Shown: in pieces, positions 1 through 9,800 of the stretch
Numbering within the stretch: position 1 is the stretch's first letter
Layout of the letters: every line of letters starts with the position of its first letter
Assembly: GCA_040779345.1 (NCBI GenBank)
Contig: JBFONU010000016.1
Span: forward strand, 1 to 64,000
Length of the DNA: 64,000 bases
Direction of reading: 5' to 3'
Origin: Thalassotalea_H sp040779345
Lineage (GTDB): Bacteria; Pseudomonadota; Gammaproteobacteria; Enterobacterales; Alteromonadaceae
The notes under the pieces: model-generated
What the model was told of the DNA's origin: nothing
Seen by the model: only the letters and a program-made list of their open reading frames with translations
Database searches by the model: none
Made by a program: the position numbers and the translations under genes

Positions 1-95
1 AAGGCTTCATACAGCTAATGGTGATCTATCACCAGTAGAGTATGAACAAAATTCCTTAAGAAATGTGTCCTGATTTAATTGTGCAGAACAAGCAA
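1..95 (+). mobile_element. Right end of an IS3-family insertion sequence (partial)
   Basis: The left edge carries the end of a transposase frame (see the next entry). It is followed by bases reading TGTCCTGATTTAATTGTGCA, which resemble the right-hand terminal repeat of IS3-family elements (TGTCC... ending in CA). The exact outer end, somewhere around 80-95, cannot be fixed because the left terminal repeat and any target duplication lie outside the window. Confidence 0.55.
2..73 (+). CDS. IS3-family transposase, C-terminal fragment
   Basis: An open frame enters from the left edge and stops with TGA at 71-73. The 23 visible residues include RLHTANGDLSPVEYE. This matches the typical end of the IS3-family OrfB integrase (RLHS..GYLSPVEFE), just after the catalytic DDE domain. 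Only the tail is visible, so whether the transposase is intact cannot be judged. It marks an insertion-sequence boundary next to the accessory genes that follow. Confidence 0.6.
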   Translation, partial: RLHTANGDLSPVEYEQNSLRNVS

Positions 96-100
96 ACAAG

Positions 101-126
101 GGTAAGTTGATGATGGACAACTTACC
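101..126. other. 9-bp perfect hairpin
   Basis: GGTAAGTTG (101-109) and CAACTTACC (118-126) are perfectly complementary around an 8-base loop. No T-run follows on either strand, so a classical terminator is not supported. It lies between the insertion-sequence end and the esterase gene and could be an mRNA structure or an operator. Confidence 0.45.
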
Positions 127-309
127 TCGTTAATACCATTTGTTTTAAAGAACTTTTTTGTATTTCGGTTTGATTATTTCACTAAAATCAAAGTAATCTA
201 CTACACCCAACCAATGAGGGCGGCTAAAATAGTGCTTACGAATAACTTCTGTTTTAAATGGAAGGATGCGCAAACATGCCGTAACTCAAATCAAAGAAAA
301 AGGAAAAGC

Positions 310-1524
310 ATGCGTTTTATCTATAAAAGTACTTTTGTCATCACTATGACGTTATTTTCAAACAGTTTATTCGCTAGTGACGTTCAACAAAACGAAGCAA
401 ACAAAGATATTGAAGGAGCTTATGTAGAAGAAGTTGTTGAAAAAGTTGGCAAACGTTATACATACCAATCTCAGCTGTTAGGTGAACAACGCGAATTATT
501 AATTCATTTACCTAAAAATTATCGACAAGATGAAGGTCAATACCCTGTACTTTATTTGTTAGATGGTGCCTCTCATTTTACACATGCGGTATTAGCAACT
601 GAAATATTACACCAAAGTGGCAAGATACCTAAGACCATTATAGTGGCTATTCCTAACAATCCAGGTACACGAGTACGTGATGCAGGCAAAGAAAGCAACA
701 ACTTTTTAACCCACATAAAACGCGAAGTGATCCCGTATGTTGATGCTGAGTATCGAACTTCAGGGCAAAATATTCTATTTGGTCATTCGGCAATGGGGCG
801 CGTGACCTTATTAGCTTTTGCCAAACATACGAACATGTTTGATCAATACATCGCAGCTAGTCCAGCCGTTGAACACTCAAGTTCCGAGCTATTTAACCAG
901 CTTAAGTTGATATTGACCAAACAAAAGTTAATTGATAAATCGATCTATTTTTCGGTCGGCGAAAAAGCTCGGGAAGTTGCGGGGTTCACTGATGGCGCTA
1001 TTTATCTCTCTAGACTCTTTCGCGAAAATGCACCTAAAGCCCTGTCTTGGCACTATGAGTTTATGTCAGAGCAAAATCATTCAACAACTCCTTATCTAAC
1101 CATGTTTTTAGGATTAGGAAAAATATTTAATGACTATGAGGCTCCTGCTTTTAATAGCTTTAAGGGGTTTAAAGAGAGCGGAGGTATGCAAGAGCTGACA
1201 GATTTTTTTGCAAAACGAGGCAATAAATACCAAATTAGCAAGGCAGTGCCACAAAATAAAATAGTCAGCTTAGCTTTCGCCTTTATGGATGAAGGTAATT
1301 TTGAACAAGCAATTGCTTTACTCAAGCAAAACAGTGAAAAATATGATGATCAGATGCAAATTTATCGTGCGTTAGGTGAGGTTTACAGTCAGAAGAAAGA
1401 TAAACCTCAAGCGATAAAAGCATTTGAACAAGCCCTAGCATTAGCAGAAGCTAAAAAGACAGTACCGGGATGGTCTAATTACTTTCGAGAAATGATCAGC
1501 CAATTGAAACTGCAGAAAGAATAA
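310..1524 (+). CDS. Secreted esterase (PF00756-like) with C-terminal TPR
   Basis: Predicted exported alpha/beta-hydrolase of the esterase D / putative esterase family, 404 residues. A signal peptide (about residues 1-22, ending LFSNSLFA) is followed by a hydrolase domain. The motif GHSAMG places the nucleophile at about Ser160, and YPVLYLLDG is the family's usual first strand. The last ~90 residues form two or so TPR-like helices (EQAIALL, QAIKAFEQAL). A longer frame opens at 214, but the ATG at 310 has AGGAAAAG just upstream and starts directly at the signal peptide, so it is preferred. The substrate is unknown; relatives hydrolyse carboxylesters or siderophore esters. The end of the gene abuts the duplicated segment at 1570-1608. 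Confidence 0.8.
   Translation: MRFIYKSTFVITMTLFSNSLFASDVQQNEANKDIEGAYVEEVVEKVGKRYTYQSQLLGEQRELLIHLPKNYRQDEGQYPVLYLLDGASHFTHAVLATEILHQSGKIPKTIIVAIPNNPGTRVRDAGKESNNFLTHIKREVIPYVDAEYRTSGQNILFGHSAMGRVTLLAFAKHTNMFDQYIAASPAVEHSSSELFNQLKLILTKQKLIDKSIYFSVGEKAREVAGFTDGAIYLSRLFRENAPKALSWHYEFMSEQNHSTTPYLTMFLGLGKIFNDYEAPAFNSFKGFKESGGMQELTDFFAKRGNKYQISKAVPQNKIVSLAFAFMDEGNFEQAIALLKQNSEKYDDQMQIYRALGEVYSQKKDKPQAIKAFEQALALAEAKKTVPGWSNYFREMISQLKLQKE
337..375 (+). repeat. 39-bp direct repeat, copy 1
   Basis: Perfect 39-bp match to 1570-1608. This copy lies inside the signal-peptide coding segment of the esterase gene (encoding ITMTLFSNSLFA). Confidence 0.9.
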
Positions 1525-1569
1525 TGCTTAACTGCATTACCTGTACGAATCATTTTAACGTCAATTACA

Positions 1570-1608
1570 GTCATCACTATGACGTTATTTTCAAACAGTT
1601 TATTCGCT
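1570..1608 (+). repeat. 39-bp direct repeat, copy 2
   Basis: Perfect copy of 337-375, located in the gap between the esterase stop and the lipoprotein start. It is not in a plausible coding frame here. It suggests that part of an upstream gene start was duplicated, or that an intervening homologous gene was lost by deletion. Confidence 0.9.
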
Positions 1609-1694
1609 TAGCGTTATATGCCCTTGTTTGTATGGTACTTAATTTTTTAACGAGAAGAAAAATTCGAGCCAATTATTATAATCGAAGGAAAAAT

Positions 1695-2462
1695 ATGAAA
1701 AATAAACAATATCTATCTATATGGTTAGTTAGTCTGTTTTTGATTGCTGGTTGTAGCCAGCTAAGTGATTCTGTACGAGTTACAACTGCTTTTTGGCAGG
1801 CATTTAATGAAAATGATAAACAAGGGTTAGAGGCCGTATTAAAAGCCCCCAAAGATGCTGAGTTTCTTGTTAAAGGCAAGTCAACCCATTTTGATTATGA
1901 AGTACTCGGTGAAGTTGCAGAAGGTGTTGAAGTTAAATTTTCTCGTTTTTGCTATCCAGATGTTATCGCATCAACAATATTAGTCGATGTTGCAGGCGAG
2001 AAAAAAGTAGATTTTATGGCAACCTTTAGGGCGCAAATGGCAGCGATGAAAGGCGTTAGTACTACTAAAAAATACTGTTACGACTTTAATGATGTCACTC
2101 TGACAGGAAAACTTAATGGTCAGGCTTGGTCATTTGTTAAAACCAATATAAGAGAGATTAATTGGGGTAATAAAATAACGCAGAGTGTAAAAGTATATGC
2201 AGAAAATTGCGATGTTGAAGCAGGTGGTGCTTGCACATTACCAGCACTCAATATCTCAAATTTGAAACTTGATGGCGAAGGTGGCAACTTTTCTAATATT
2301 GAAAACCTTTCAATTTATGTTTACCCATCGTTTAATAATATTGTTTCAAGTGGCAGTTATCGTATTACAAAACTTGATGATGGCCGAAAAAAGATAGAAT
2401 TAAGTTTTGAAAAAGATAGAGATAATTACCTGTCAGGACACTTTATTTTAACGGACATGTAA
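1695..2462 (+). CDS. Putative lipoprotein of unknown function
   Basis: 255-residue protein with a clear type II signal peptide: MKNK, hydrophobic stretch, then the lipobox LIAGC with the lipidated Cys at residue 20. The mature part is soluble, with several Cys residues (for example in FCYPD, KKYCYDF, ENCDVEAGGACTLP). Residues 27-60 (VTTAFWQAFNENDKQGLEAVL) resemble a helical start of an NTF2/SnoaL-type domain, but this is only a guess. The frame is open from 1524, yet the ATG at 1695 is preceded by GAAGGAAAAAT and starts the signal peptide, so it is chosen. I do not recognise the family. It follows the esterase at a distance of 170 bp and may or may not be co-transcribed. Confidence 0.7.
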   Translation: MKNKQYLSIWLVSLFLIAGCSQLSDSVRVTTAFWQAFNENDKQGLEAVLKAPKDAEFLVKGKSTHFDYEVLGEVAEGVEVKFSRFCYPDVIASTILVDVAGEKKVDFMATFRAQMAAMKGVSTTKKYCYDFNDVTLTGKLNGQAWSFVKTNIREINWGNKITQSVKVYAENCDVEAGGACTLPALNISNLKLDGEGGNFSNIENLSIYVYPSFNNIVSSGSYRITKLDDGRKKIELSFEKDRDNYLSGHFILTDM

Positions 2463-2486
2463 TCAAATTCATTTACTTAACTTTGT

Positions 2487-2588
2487 CCTAAAGCGAACAT
2501 ACCATCAATCTGATTATTGAGAATCATAAATTGATTTAGGTATCTTGAATTATAGAGAAGGTAATAGCTGCAATGTTGTTACCCTTTT
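2487..2588 (+). repeat. Diverged ~100-bp flanking repeat, left copy
   Basis: Aligns with 13350-13451 through common anchors at matched spacing: CCTAAA (2487 / 13350), TACCAT (2500 / 13363), ATTGATTT (2530 / 13392) and GGTAATA (2560 / 13420). The last 24 bases differ at only about three positions. The two copies bracket the sulfotransferase and giant-protein genes. Confidence 0.6.
2560..2588 (+). terminator. Terminator-like hairpin after the lipoprotein gene
   Basis: GGTAATAGC (2560-2568), six-base loop, GTTGTTACC (2575-2583), then CTTTT. The 9-bp stem contains two G-T pairs. It lies ~100 bp after the lipoprotein stop and is a near copy of the stronger hairpin at 13420-13443. Confidence 0.5.
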
Positions 2589-2607
2589 GTATTTGTATTT
2601 GTATTTG
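2586..2607. repeat. TTTGTA microsatellite (3.7 copies)
   Basis: Tandem TTTGTA units at 2586, 2592 and 2598, with a partial fourth. It is intergenic and immediately follows the terminator-like hairpin. Confidence 0.8.
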
Positions 2608-2857
2608 AACTGCTTAATTACTTGACTAAAGTGGCTTACAAAACCTGTTTAATGTGCGTATCAGAAAATTAATGGAGGGAAATACAAAGTAAACTATTGA
2701 TTACATCGGTAAATTCGAAATTTAACATATGTCCTATCAATAATGACGCCTGATAAGAATAGCCGTCGCCTAACTACTTAATATCCCTTGCCTATTATTC
2801 AGCGATGCAATTGTACAACGCATGTGCCTTCTTTATGAATAAAGTGTGTTCTTCCCA

Positions 2858-2890
2858 TTTGTTTACTATTTGTTTACTTTTTATTTACAT
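2858..2890. repeat. Three phased 11-bp direct repeats
   Basis: TTTGTTTACTA, TTTGTTTACTT and TTTATTTACAT run head to tail at an 11-bp period, about 115 bp upstream of the sulfotransferase start. One repeat per helical turn is the geometry of a cooperative regulator-binding array. No specific regulator is recognised. Confidence 0.5.
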
Positions 2891-3006
2891 GTAACTTGCT
2901 GATAATACTAGAGAAAGCTAAGTTTTTCTTTGTGTGTTTTTAGATTTTTGTACTAGGATCAAGTATGATGTAAAAAATACTTATTTTATTTTGGTTGTTT
3001 ATCTTA

Positions 3007-3828
3007 ATGAAAAAAATTCATTTTATCTCTGGTTTGCCGCGCTCTGGCTCTACCTTATTGGCTGGTATTTTAAGGCAAAACCCTGCTTTTCATGCGGCGA
3101 TGTCTAGCCCTGTAGCTCCATTAATGAATAGTGCCTTAGAGCAAATGGGCGCAGGTAGCGAGTTTTATTCATTTTTTAATACGGATAAACGTAAGCAAAT
3201 CTGTAACGCCCTGTTCACTGCTTATTACAGTGAACAGCAAGACAAGTCAGTGATATTTGATACTAATCGAATTTGGTCGGCACGATTGCACCAACTGGCT
3301 GACTTATTTGGCAATGATTTTAAAATGATTTGTTGTGTTCGTAATCCCGCTTGGATCATGGACAGTTTCGAACATATATATCGAAAAAACCCTTTTGACT
3401 ACAGCCGTCTTTATAGCCCGCAATCACGCCAAACGGTTTATTCACGTTGTGAGTCAATGATGAATGCGGGTGGAGTCACCGGTAGTGCATGGACTGCATT
3501 AAAAGAAGCTTATTACGGCGAATTTTCAGAGCAATTACTGTTAGTTGATTATGATTTGCTTGTCAGTCAACCACAGCAATGTATGGAATTAGTTTATCGT
3601 TTCATCGGCGAAGATTTTTTTAATCATAATTTTGACAACGTTGAATACCAAGAAGGTGAGTTTGACAATCAGCTAGGTGCTAAAGGCTTGCATACTGTGA
3701 AAAAGAAAGTCGAATTTACCCCAAGGCGCAGTATTTTACCGCCAGATCTTTTCGAAAAATATCGAGATATGGCATTTTGGCAAGACAACGCCGGAACGTC
3801 AGCTAGTATCATTTCAGCTAAGAGCTAA
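3007..3828 (+). CDS. PAPS-dependent sulfotransferase family protein
   Basis: 273-residue cytoplasmic protein of the sulfotransferase family, which transfers sulfate from PAPS to an acceptor. The N-terminus FISGLPRSGSTLLAG is the 5'-phosphosulfate-binding loop (residues ~6-20). CCVRNPAWIMDSFEHIYR (around residue 112) is the 3'-phosphate-binding strand and helix. The length is typical for single-domain bacterial members. Start: an in-frame TTG lies at 2995, but the ATG at 3007 begins right before the binding-loop strand; neither has a good Shine-Dalgarno. The giant surface protein gene starts only 34 bp downstream on the same strand, so the two are probably co-transcribed. The acceptor is unknown; a role linked to the neighbour is an inference from position. 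Confidence 0.85.
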   Translation: MKKIHFISGLPRSGSTLLAGILRQNPAFHAAMSSPVAPLMNSALEQMGAGSEFYSFFNTDKRKQICNALFTAYYSEQQDKSVIFDTNRIWSARLHQLADLFGNDFKMICCVRNPAWIMDSFEHIYRKNPFDYSRLYSPQSRQTVYSRCESMMNAGGVTGSAWTALKEAYYGEFSEQLLLVDYDLLVSQPQQCMELVYRFIGEDFFNHNFDNVEYQEGEFDNQLGAKGLHTVKKKVEFTPRRSILPPDLFEKYRDMAFWQDNAGTSASIISAKS

Positions 3829-3862
3829 CTCATTATCTACATTAGAATTTTAGGAACCAAGC

Positions 3863-6800
3863 ATGAGCAAATTTAACCTTAATCCGATAGTAGCATTGAT
3901 GTTACCTCTTGGTATTGGTGCGGCAAGCATGCCAGCCCATGGCTATTATCGCCCAAGTACACGAAAGCAAGAGCAAGCACTTAACATTTCACCCGTTAAT
4001 ACGCAAAGTATGGCAAGTGTGAAAAATTTGGAAAATGTAGCTAAAAAGCGGTCCAAATTAAGCGCTGGCGATATGCAAATGCAAACGCAGTCAGTAACGC
4101 CAGCTAAACTGACTATTGTTCAATCAACAGTAATAACTGCTCAGCCTGAACTACCAAACTCGGCATCATTAGATATTATTCGTGGCGGGCACGAATTAGT
4201 GATTATCGACAAAGGCGTGGCTGATTATAAGACATTACTTGAGGGAATTAACCCTAACGCTGATATTCGCTTTATTGAACAAGGCGAGTCGGGTCTTGTT
4301 CAACTTGAAGCCATTTTAGCTGATTACCATGACTTGCAAGCCTTGCATTTAGTTTCTCATGCCGATGATGGCATGCTTTATTTAGGAAACTCTCAAGTTA
4401 CTGAGCAATCACTGAAGGACGAAGTAAATACCTTAGCTTTGATAAATAGCGCCCTCAAAGAAGGTGCAGATGTATTGTTCTATGGTTGTAATTTGGCAAA
4501 CTCTGAAAAAGGTGATGCATTACTTGAACTAATCTCAAACAAAGCTAATGTTGATGTAGCTGCTTCTAATGACTTGACGGGCAGTGCTTTGCACAATGGT
4601 GACTGGGAGCTGGAAATTCAACGAGGGCAAATCGAAAGCGACTTGCCTTTTAGTATTCAGGCTTTAGAAGATTTCAGTTCAGTTCTGGCAATCAATGATG
4701 CTACAGGTAAAACTATTACAACTGCGGGTTTTGCGGGTGGCTATAACAATACGAAAAGCTATGATGTCGATGCTACCGGTCATGTACTAAAGCTTAGCAC
4801 CACTTCAGTAAGTGCTACTGCTATTTATTGTGGGTTCGGTTATTGCTCTCCTAATTTTGGCGGTGCTTTATCAGATATAAAGAAAGTCTATATAGAATTT
4901 ACCGGAGGTGAATCATTTGATATTGATTCATTACAGGCATATTCACCCGCAGGTAATATCGCTTATGTTTTTACACCCAGCAGCGGTACGCCGATTACTA
5001 ATAGTGGTTTTGATTCTGGTTTTACTTCCCAGGCTTTAAATTTTACTAATATAACTAAGTTAACAATTACACGTCAGGATGGAGCAGATCTCAATGGATT
5101 CGGTATTGATAATCTGATTATAAAAAATACAGGAAATGCTAATACCGCACCAACCATTGCAATTGATAATGCCAGTTTAGCTTTCACAGAAAATGCAGCT
5201 GTCACACAAGTTGATAGTGCCGCAACATTAACTGATGCAGACGGCGATGCCGATTGGAATGGTGGCACCTTGGTTGCGCAAATTACGGCCAATAATGAAG
5301 CAGGTGATGAGCTTTCTATTCCTGATAATGTTGTGGGAAACATTAATACCTCAGGTACTAATATTCTAGATAATGTTACTGTGATTGGCACTCTCAGTGC
5401 CAGTGAAGGAACAGTCACGAATGGTACAGCATTAACGATTGCTTTTAATGCCAGCGCCACCAATGTACTGGTTCAGCAAGTGCTTAGAGCGATTCATTAT
5501 AGAAATACTTCGGATGATCCTGGCACATCTAATAGAACAATTACCCTCACCGCCACAGATACTAATTCAGGCTCTGCTAACGACACGAGAACCGTGGTTG
5601 TAACAGCTGTCAATGATGAGCCCACGCTCACTGCCACAGGCAGCAATCCTACTTTCACTGAAGGGGGAGCAGCGGCTAGTTTATACAGTAGCGCCAGTGC
5701 CAACACGATTGAAGCAGGTCAAACCCTCTCAGCGTTGACATTGACCGTCACTAATGTCATTGATGGTAGCAATGAGCGGATGAATATTGATGGTAGCATG
5801 GTTATTTTGACGCATGGCACTAGCGGTACCACGGCGACTAACAGTTTAAGTTATAGCGTCAGTGTGACAGGTAGTACAGCTACAGTGACGTTAAGTGGCG
5901 GGACTCTATCGACGGCGGCAACGCAAACCATGATCGATGCGATGAGTTATCAAAATAATTCACAAAACCCTAATACCAGTAATAGGGTGGTAACTATTAC
6001 CTCAATGCAAGATAGCGGAGGAACAGCTAATAGCGGCGATAATACTGCGGCCTTGGCTTTAGCTTCAACTGTTACTGTAGTGGACGTTAATGATGAGCCG
6101 ACATTAACCGCGACAGGCAGCAATCCTACTTTTACTGAAGGCGGCGCAGCAGCCAGTTTGTTTAGTGGCTCCAGTGCCAATACGATTGAATCAGGTCAAA
6201 CCCTCTCAGCCATGACCCTAACCGTCACTAATGTCATTGATGGTAGCAATGAGCGGATGAATATTGATGGTAGCATGGTTATTTTGACGCATGGCACTAG
6301 CGGTACCACGGCGACTAACAGTTTAAGTTATAGCGTCAGTGTGATAGGTAGTACAGCTACAGTGAGGTTAAGTGGTGGGACTCTATCAACCGCAGCCACC
6401 CAGACATTAGTGGATGCCATCAGTTATCAAAACAATAGCGGCACGCCAAATACTAGCAACCGAGTTGTTACTATTACTAGCTTGCAAGATAGTGGTGGTA
6501 CGGCAAATGGCGGCGACGATACTGCGGCCTTGGCTTTAGCTTCAACTGTTACTGTACAGAGCCTACCGGCGATTACTTCTGCTACATATGACGCTAGTAC
6601 TGGAGTGATGGTTGTTACTGGTGTTGGCTTTGTTTCGAATGCAGGGGTGATAAACGATGTCACCGCATCCTTATTGACAATTAATGGTGAAGCGGGTAAT
6701 ACCTATACTTTGACCGACACTGCGAATGTGGAAATCGGCAGTTCGTCACAGTTTACGGTGACCTTAAGCGCCACCGATAAGCTTTATATTGATGGTTTGC

Positions 6801-9800
6801 TTAACAAAAATGGTACACTGTCTGATGATAGCACAACATATAATCTTGCTGCGGCGGATGATTTTATTGCAGGGTTTACTGCAGGTGATACTTCAGATGC
6901 AACAGGTAATGCCATCACGGTTAGCAATGTTGTGATACCTAGCATTAGTTTAGCGACTTACAATGCCAGCACCGCATCGTTAGTAATTACTGGCACAAAT
7001 TTCAGCCATAAAGCGGGCGCCAACAATGATGTGGATGCTTCGACCTTAACATTAACGGGCGAAGGGGGAGCAACATACACCCTCTCCGATACCAGTGATG
7101 TGGAAATCAGTTCGGCAACTAGTATCAGCCTGAGTTTGAGTGCTACAGATAAGGCTGCTGTTAATCAGATACTGAATAAAAATGGTACGAGTTCAACTAA
7201 TACAACTAGTTATAATCTGGCATCTGCTGATAACTGGATGGCAGCAGCAGCGGCCTCTGTTGATATTTCAGATGCCAGCACTGCGGTTACGGTCAGTAAT
7301 GTAGCGGTACCAAGCATAACATCGGCAACTTATAATGCCAGCACTGGAGGACTGACCGTCACCGGTACAGACTTTTTAACCTTTAGTGGTGCGAGTAACG
7401 ATATTGTTGCTAATAAGTTCACTTTCACTGGGGAGGGCGGCGATACTTATACCTTGACTGATACCTCGAATAGTGAAATTACTTCTAATACCGCCTTTAC
7501 ACTGTCGTTAAGTGCAACGGATAAGGCGGCGACTAATCTAATTATTAATAAAAATGGTACGGCATCAACGGGTGCTACTACTTATAACTTGGCTGCGGCA
7601 GAAGACTGGGCGGCTGGCGCCGATGCAGCAGTTAACGTGGTGGATCTTACCGGTAACGGGATCACCGTCAGCAATGTTGCTGTGCCAACAATCACGAGTA
7701 CGACATATGATTACAGTACTAATGTGCTGACAATTAGCGGGACTGGCCTGTCAAAAAGTGCGGGGGCAAACAATGATATCGATGTATCTATGTTAACTGC
7801 CTCTGGAGCCGGGGGAGCGAGTTATACTTTAGTGTCATCATCTGATGTTGAAATCAGCTCAGCAACTAGTTTTACTGTTACTTTATCTGGTGCTGATATT
7901 TATAATATAGAAGCATTATTTAATAAAGATGGTACTACATCAATTGATGCATCCACTTATAATCTAGCTGCAGCAGAAGATTGGATTACCGGCGCCGATG
8001 CTACGATTAACGTAGTTGATCTTACCGGTAACGGTGTTACCGTAAGCAATTATACGGCGCCAAGTGTTACTAATGCCACTTATGATTGGAATACCAGCCA
8101 ATTGGCGATAACGGCAACAGAACTCGTAAATTTGACTGGTGTGAGCAATGATATTGACGCTTCATTATTCACCTTTAGCGGTGAAGGCGGCAGCTATTCG
8201 TTAACGAATACTAGTGATGCAGAATTGACTAGTGCGACATCATTTACCGTCACCTTGAGTGCAACCGACAAACTCAATATACATGGCTTACTAAATAAAA
8301 ACGGTACAGTTTCTAGTAGCGCAGTTACTTATAATTTGGCAGCTGCGGATAATTGGGTAGCAGGTGCGCCAACATCTATTGATATTGCCGATCTAACTGG
8401 CAATTTCATTACGACGAGTAATGTTTGTACACCTACGATTACTAGTACGAGTTATGACTCAGATACTGGCGTGGTTTCTGTTACGGGGACTTGCTTATTC
8501 AAGAAACCTGGAGCCAACAACGATATTGATTTATCTACGTTTACTTTTACGGGTGGTGTTGGTAATGCAACTTACACGTTAATCACTAGTAGTGATATTG
8601 AAATAAGCTCTGATACTGCGTTTAGCTTTACCCTTACCGGTACTGATAAAACCAATGTTGACGCCTTGTTGGATCAATTAGGTGCAAGCTCAAGCAACGG
8701 CTCAACATATAATATTGCCGCAGGGGAAGACTGGCTGACCGCAGCTGATACCGCAACGAACATAGCTTCTCCGACCAACGGTGTGACGGTTACCGTCAGT
8801 CCTAAAATCACCTCGGCTAGCTACGATCCGTCAACGGGGGCTTTAGTGGTTACTGGTACAGATATTCAGGCCAATGGCGGTGGCGCTGATATTGATGCTT
8901 CCATGTTTACGCTAACAGGAGAAGGAAATGCTAGCTATACATTGACAGATACCGGGGATGTACAGCGCGACTCGGCCACTCAGTTTACATTAACGTTAAG
9001 TGCCACTGATAAGTCATCTGTTAATGCCTTATTCAATAATACCGGTACACAAGCGGCCGATACAACCGTCTACAATTTAGCCGCTGCAGATGACTGGGAT
9101 ACCAATATCAGCGCAGGCGATACTTCTGATGCCACCAATTCGCTTACAGTTGTAAATACTCTTCCAACGTTGAGTAATTTGAATGGCGACTCAGTCAGTT
9201 ATAGTATTGGCGGGTCAGAAGTATTACTCGATAATGGCAGTGATGCTACCTTGACTGATTTGACGTCACCAAATTTTGACGGTGGTACTATCACCGTCAG
9301 TGTGTTCGCCAATGCACAAGCCGCTGAAGATTTGTTAACTATCGGCGATGGAACCATTAGTACTTCAGGTAGTAATATTGTGCACTCTGATAGTGGCGGC
9401 ACCACCATAGGTACGTTTGCTGGAGGTAGTTCAGGAACTAATTTAGTGCTTTCCTTAAATTCTGATGCCACCCTGACAAGAACTCGTGACCTTTTATCGG
9501 CTTTGAAATATGGCAATAGTGACAGTAGCACCCTAAATACGCTTAGTCGTACCATACGTATTGTTGTTAATGATGGTGATGGCGCTGATGCCAGTAATCA
9601 AGATGTGACGGTAGCTTTGCAAAGAGCACCAGTTATAGATCTTGATGGTGATGACAGTAGTGGCGCGGTTAATGGTAATTACAATGTGGTATTTACCGAA
9701 CAGGCTGGCGCTGTAGAATCGGCTGACACAGATAACAGTATCAGTGATGATGGGATGACCTTTAAATCATTGCAAGTGACTTTAAGTAATCGCCCTGATG

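Larger units (their letters stand above)
2463..3006. other. Intergenic stretch with terminator and repeats
   Basis: No gene is seen here. The stretch holds a diverged direct repeat ending in a terminator-like hairpin (2487-2588), a short TTTGTA microsatellite (2586-2607) and three phased 11-bp repeats (2858-2890). An AT-rich promoter-like region for the sulfotransferase gene probably lies between about 2890 and 2990. Confidence 0.6.

Noticed and set aside
214..309. N-terminal extension of the esterase
   Set aside because: The extension precedes a clear signal peptide and has no ribosome-binding site, while the ATG at 310 has one.
1605..1625. CGCTTAGCGTTATATGCC considered as an integron attC remnant
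   Set aside because: It lacks the GTTRRRY core and a matching inverse core, and no integrase or cassette structure is present.
1524..1694. 57-residue N-terminal extension of the lipoprotein, beginning at the esterase stop
   Set aside because: It reads through the 39-bp repeat and would bury the lipoprotein signal peptide; the ATG at 1695 is better supported.
6565..9160. Regular repeats considered as a CRISPR-like array
   Set aside because: The period is ~375 bp, the units are diverged and keep one long reading frame. They are protein modules, not direct repeats with spacers.
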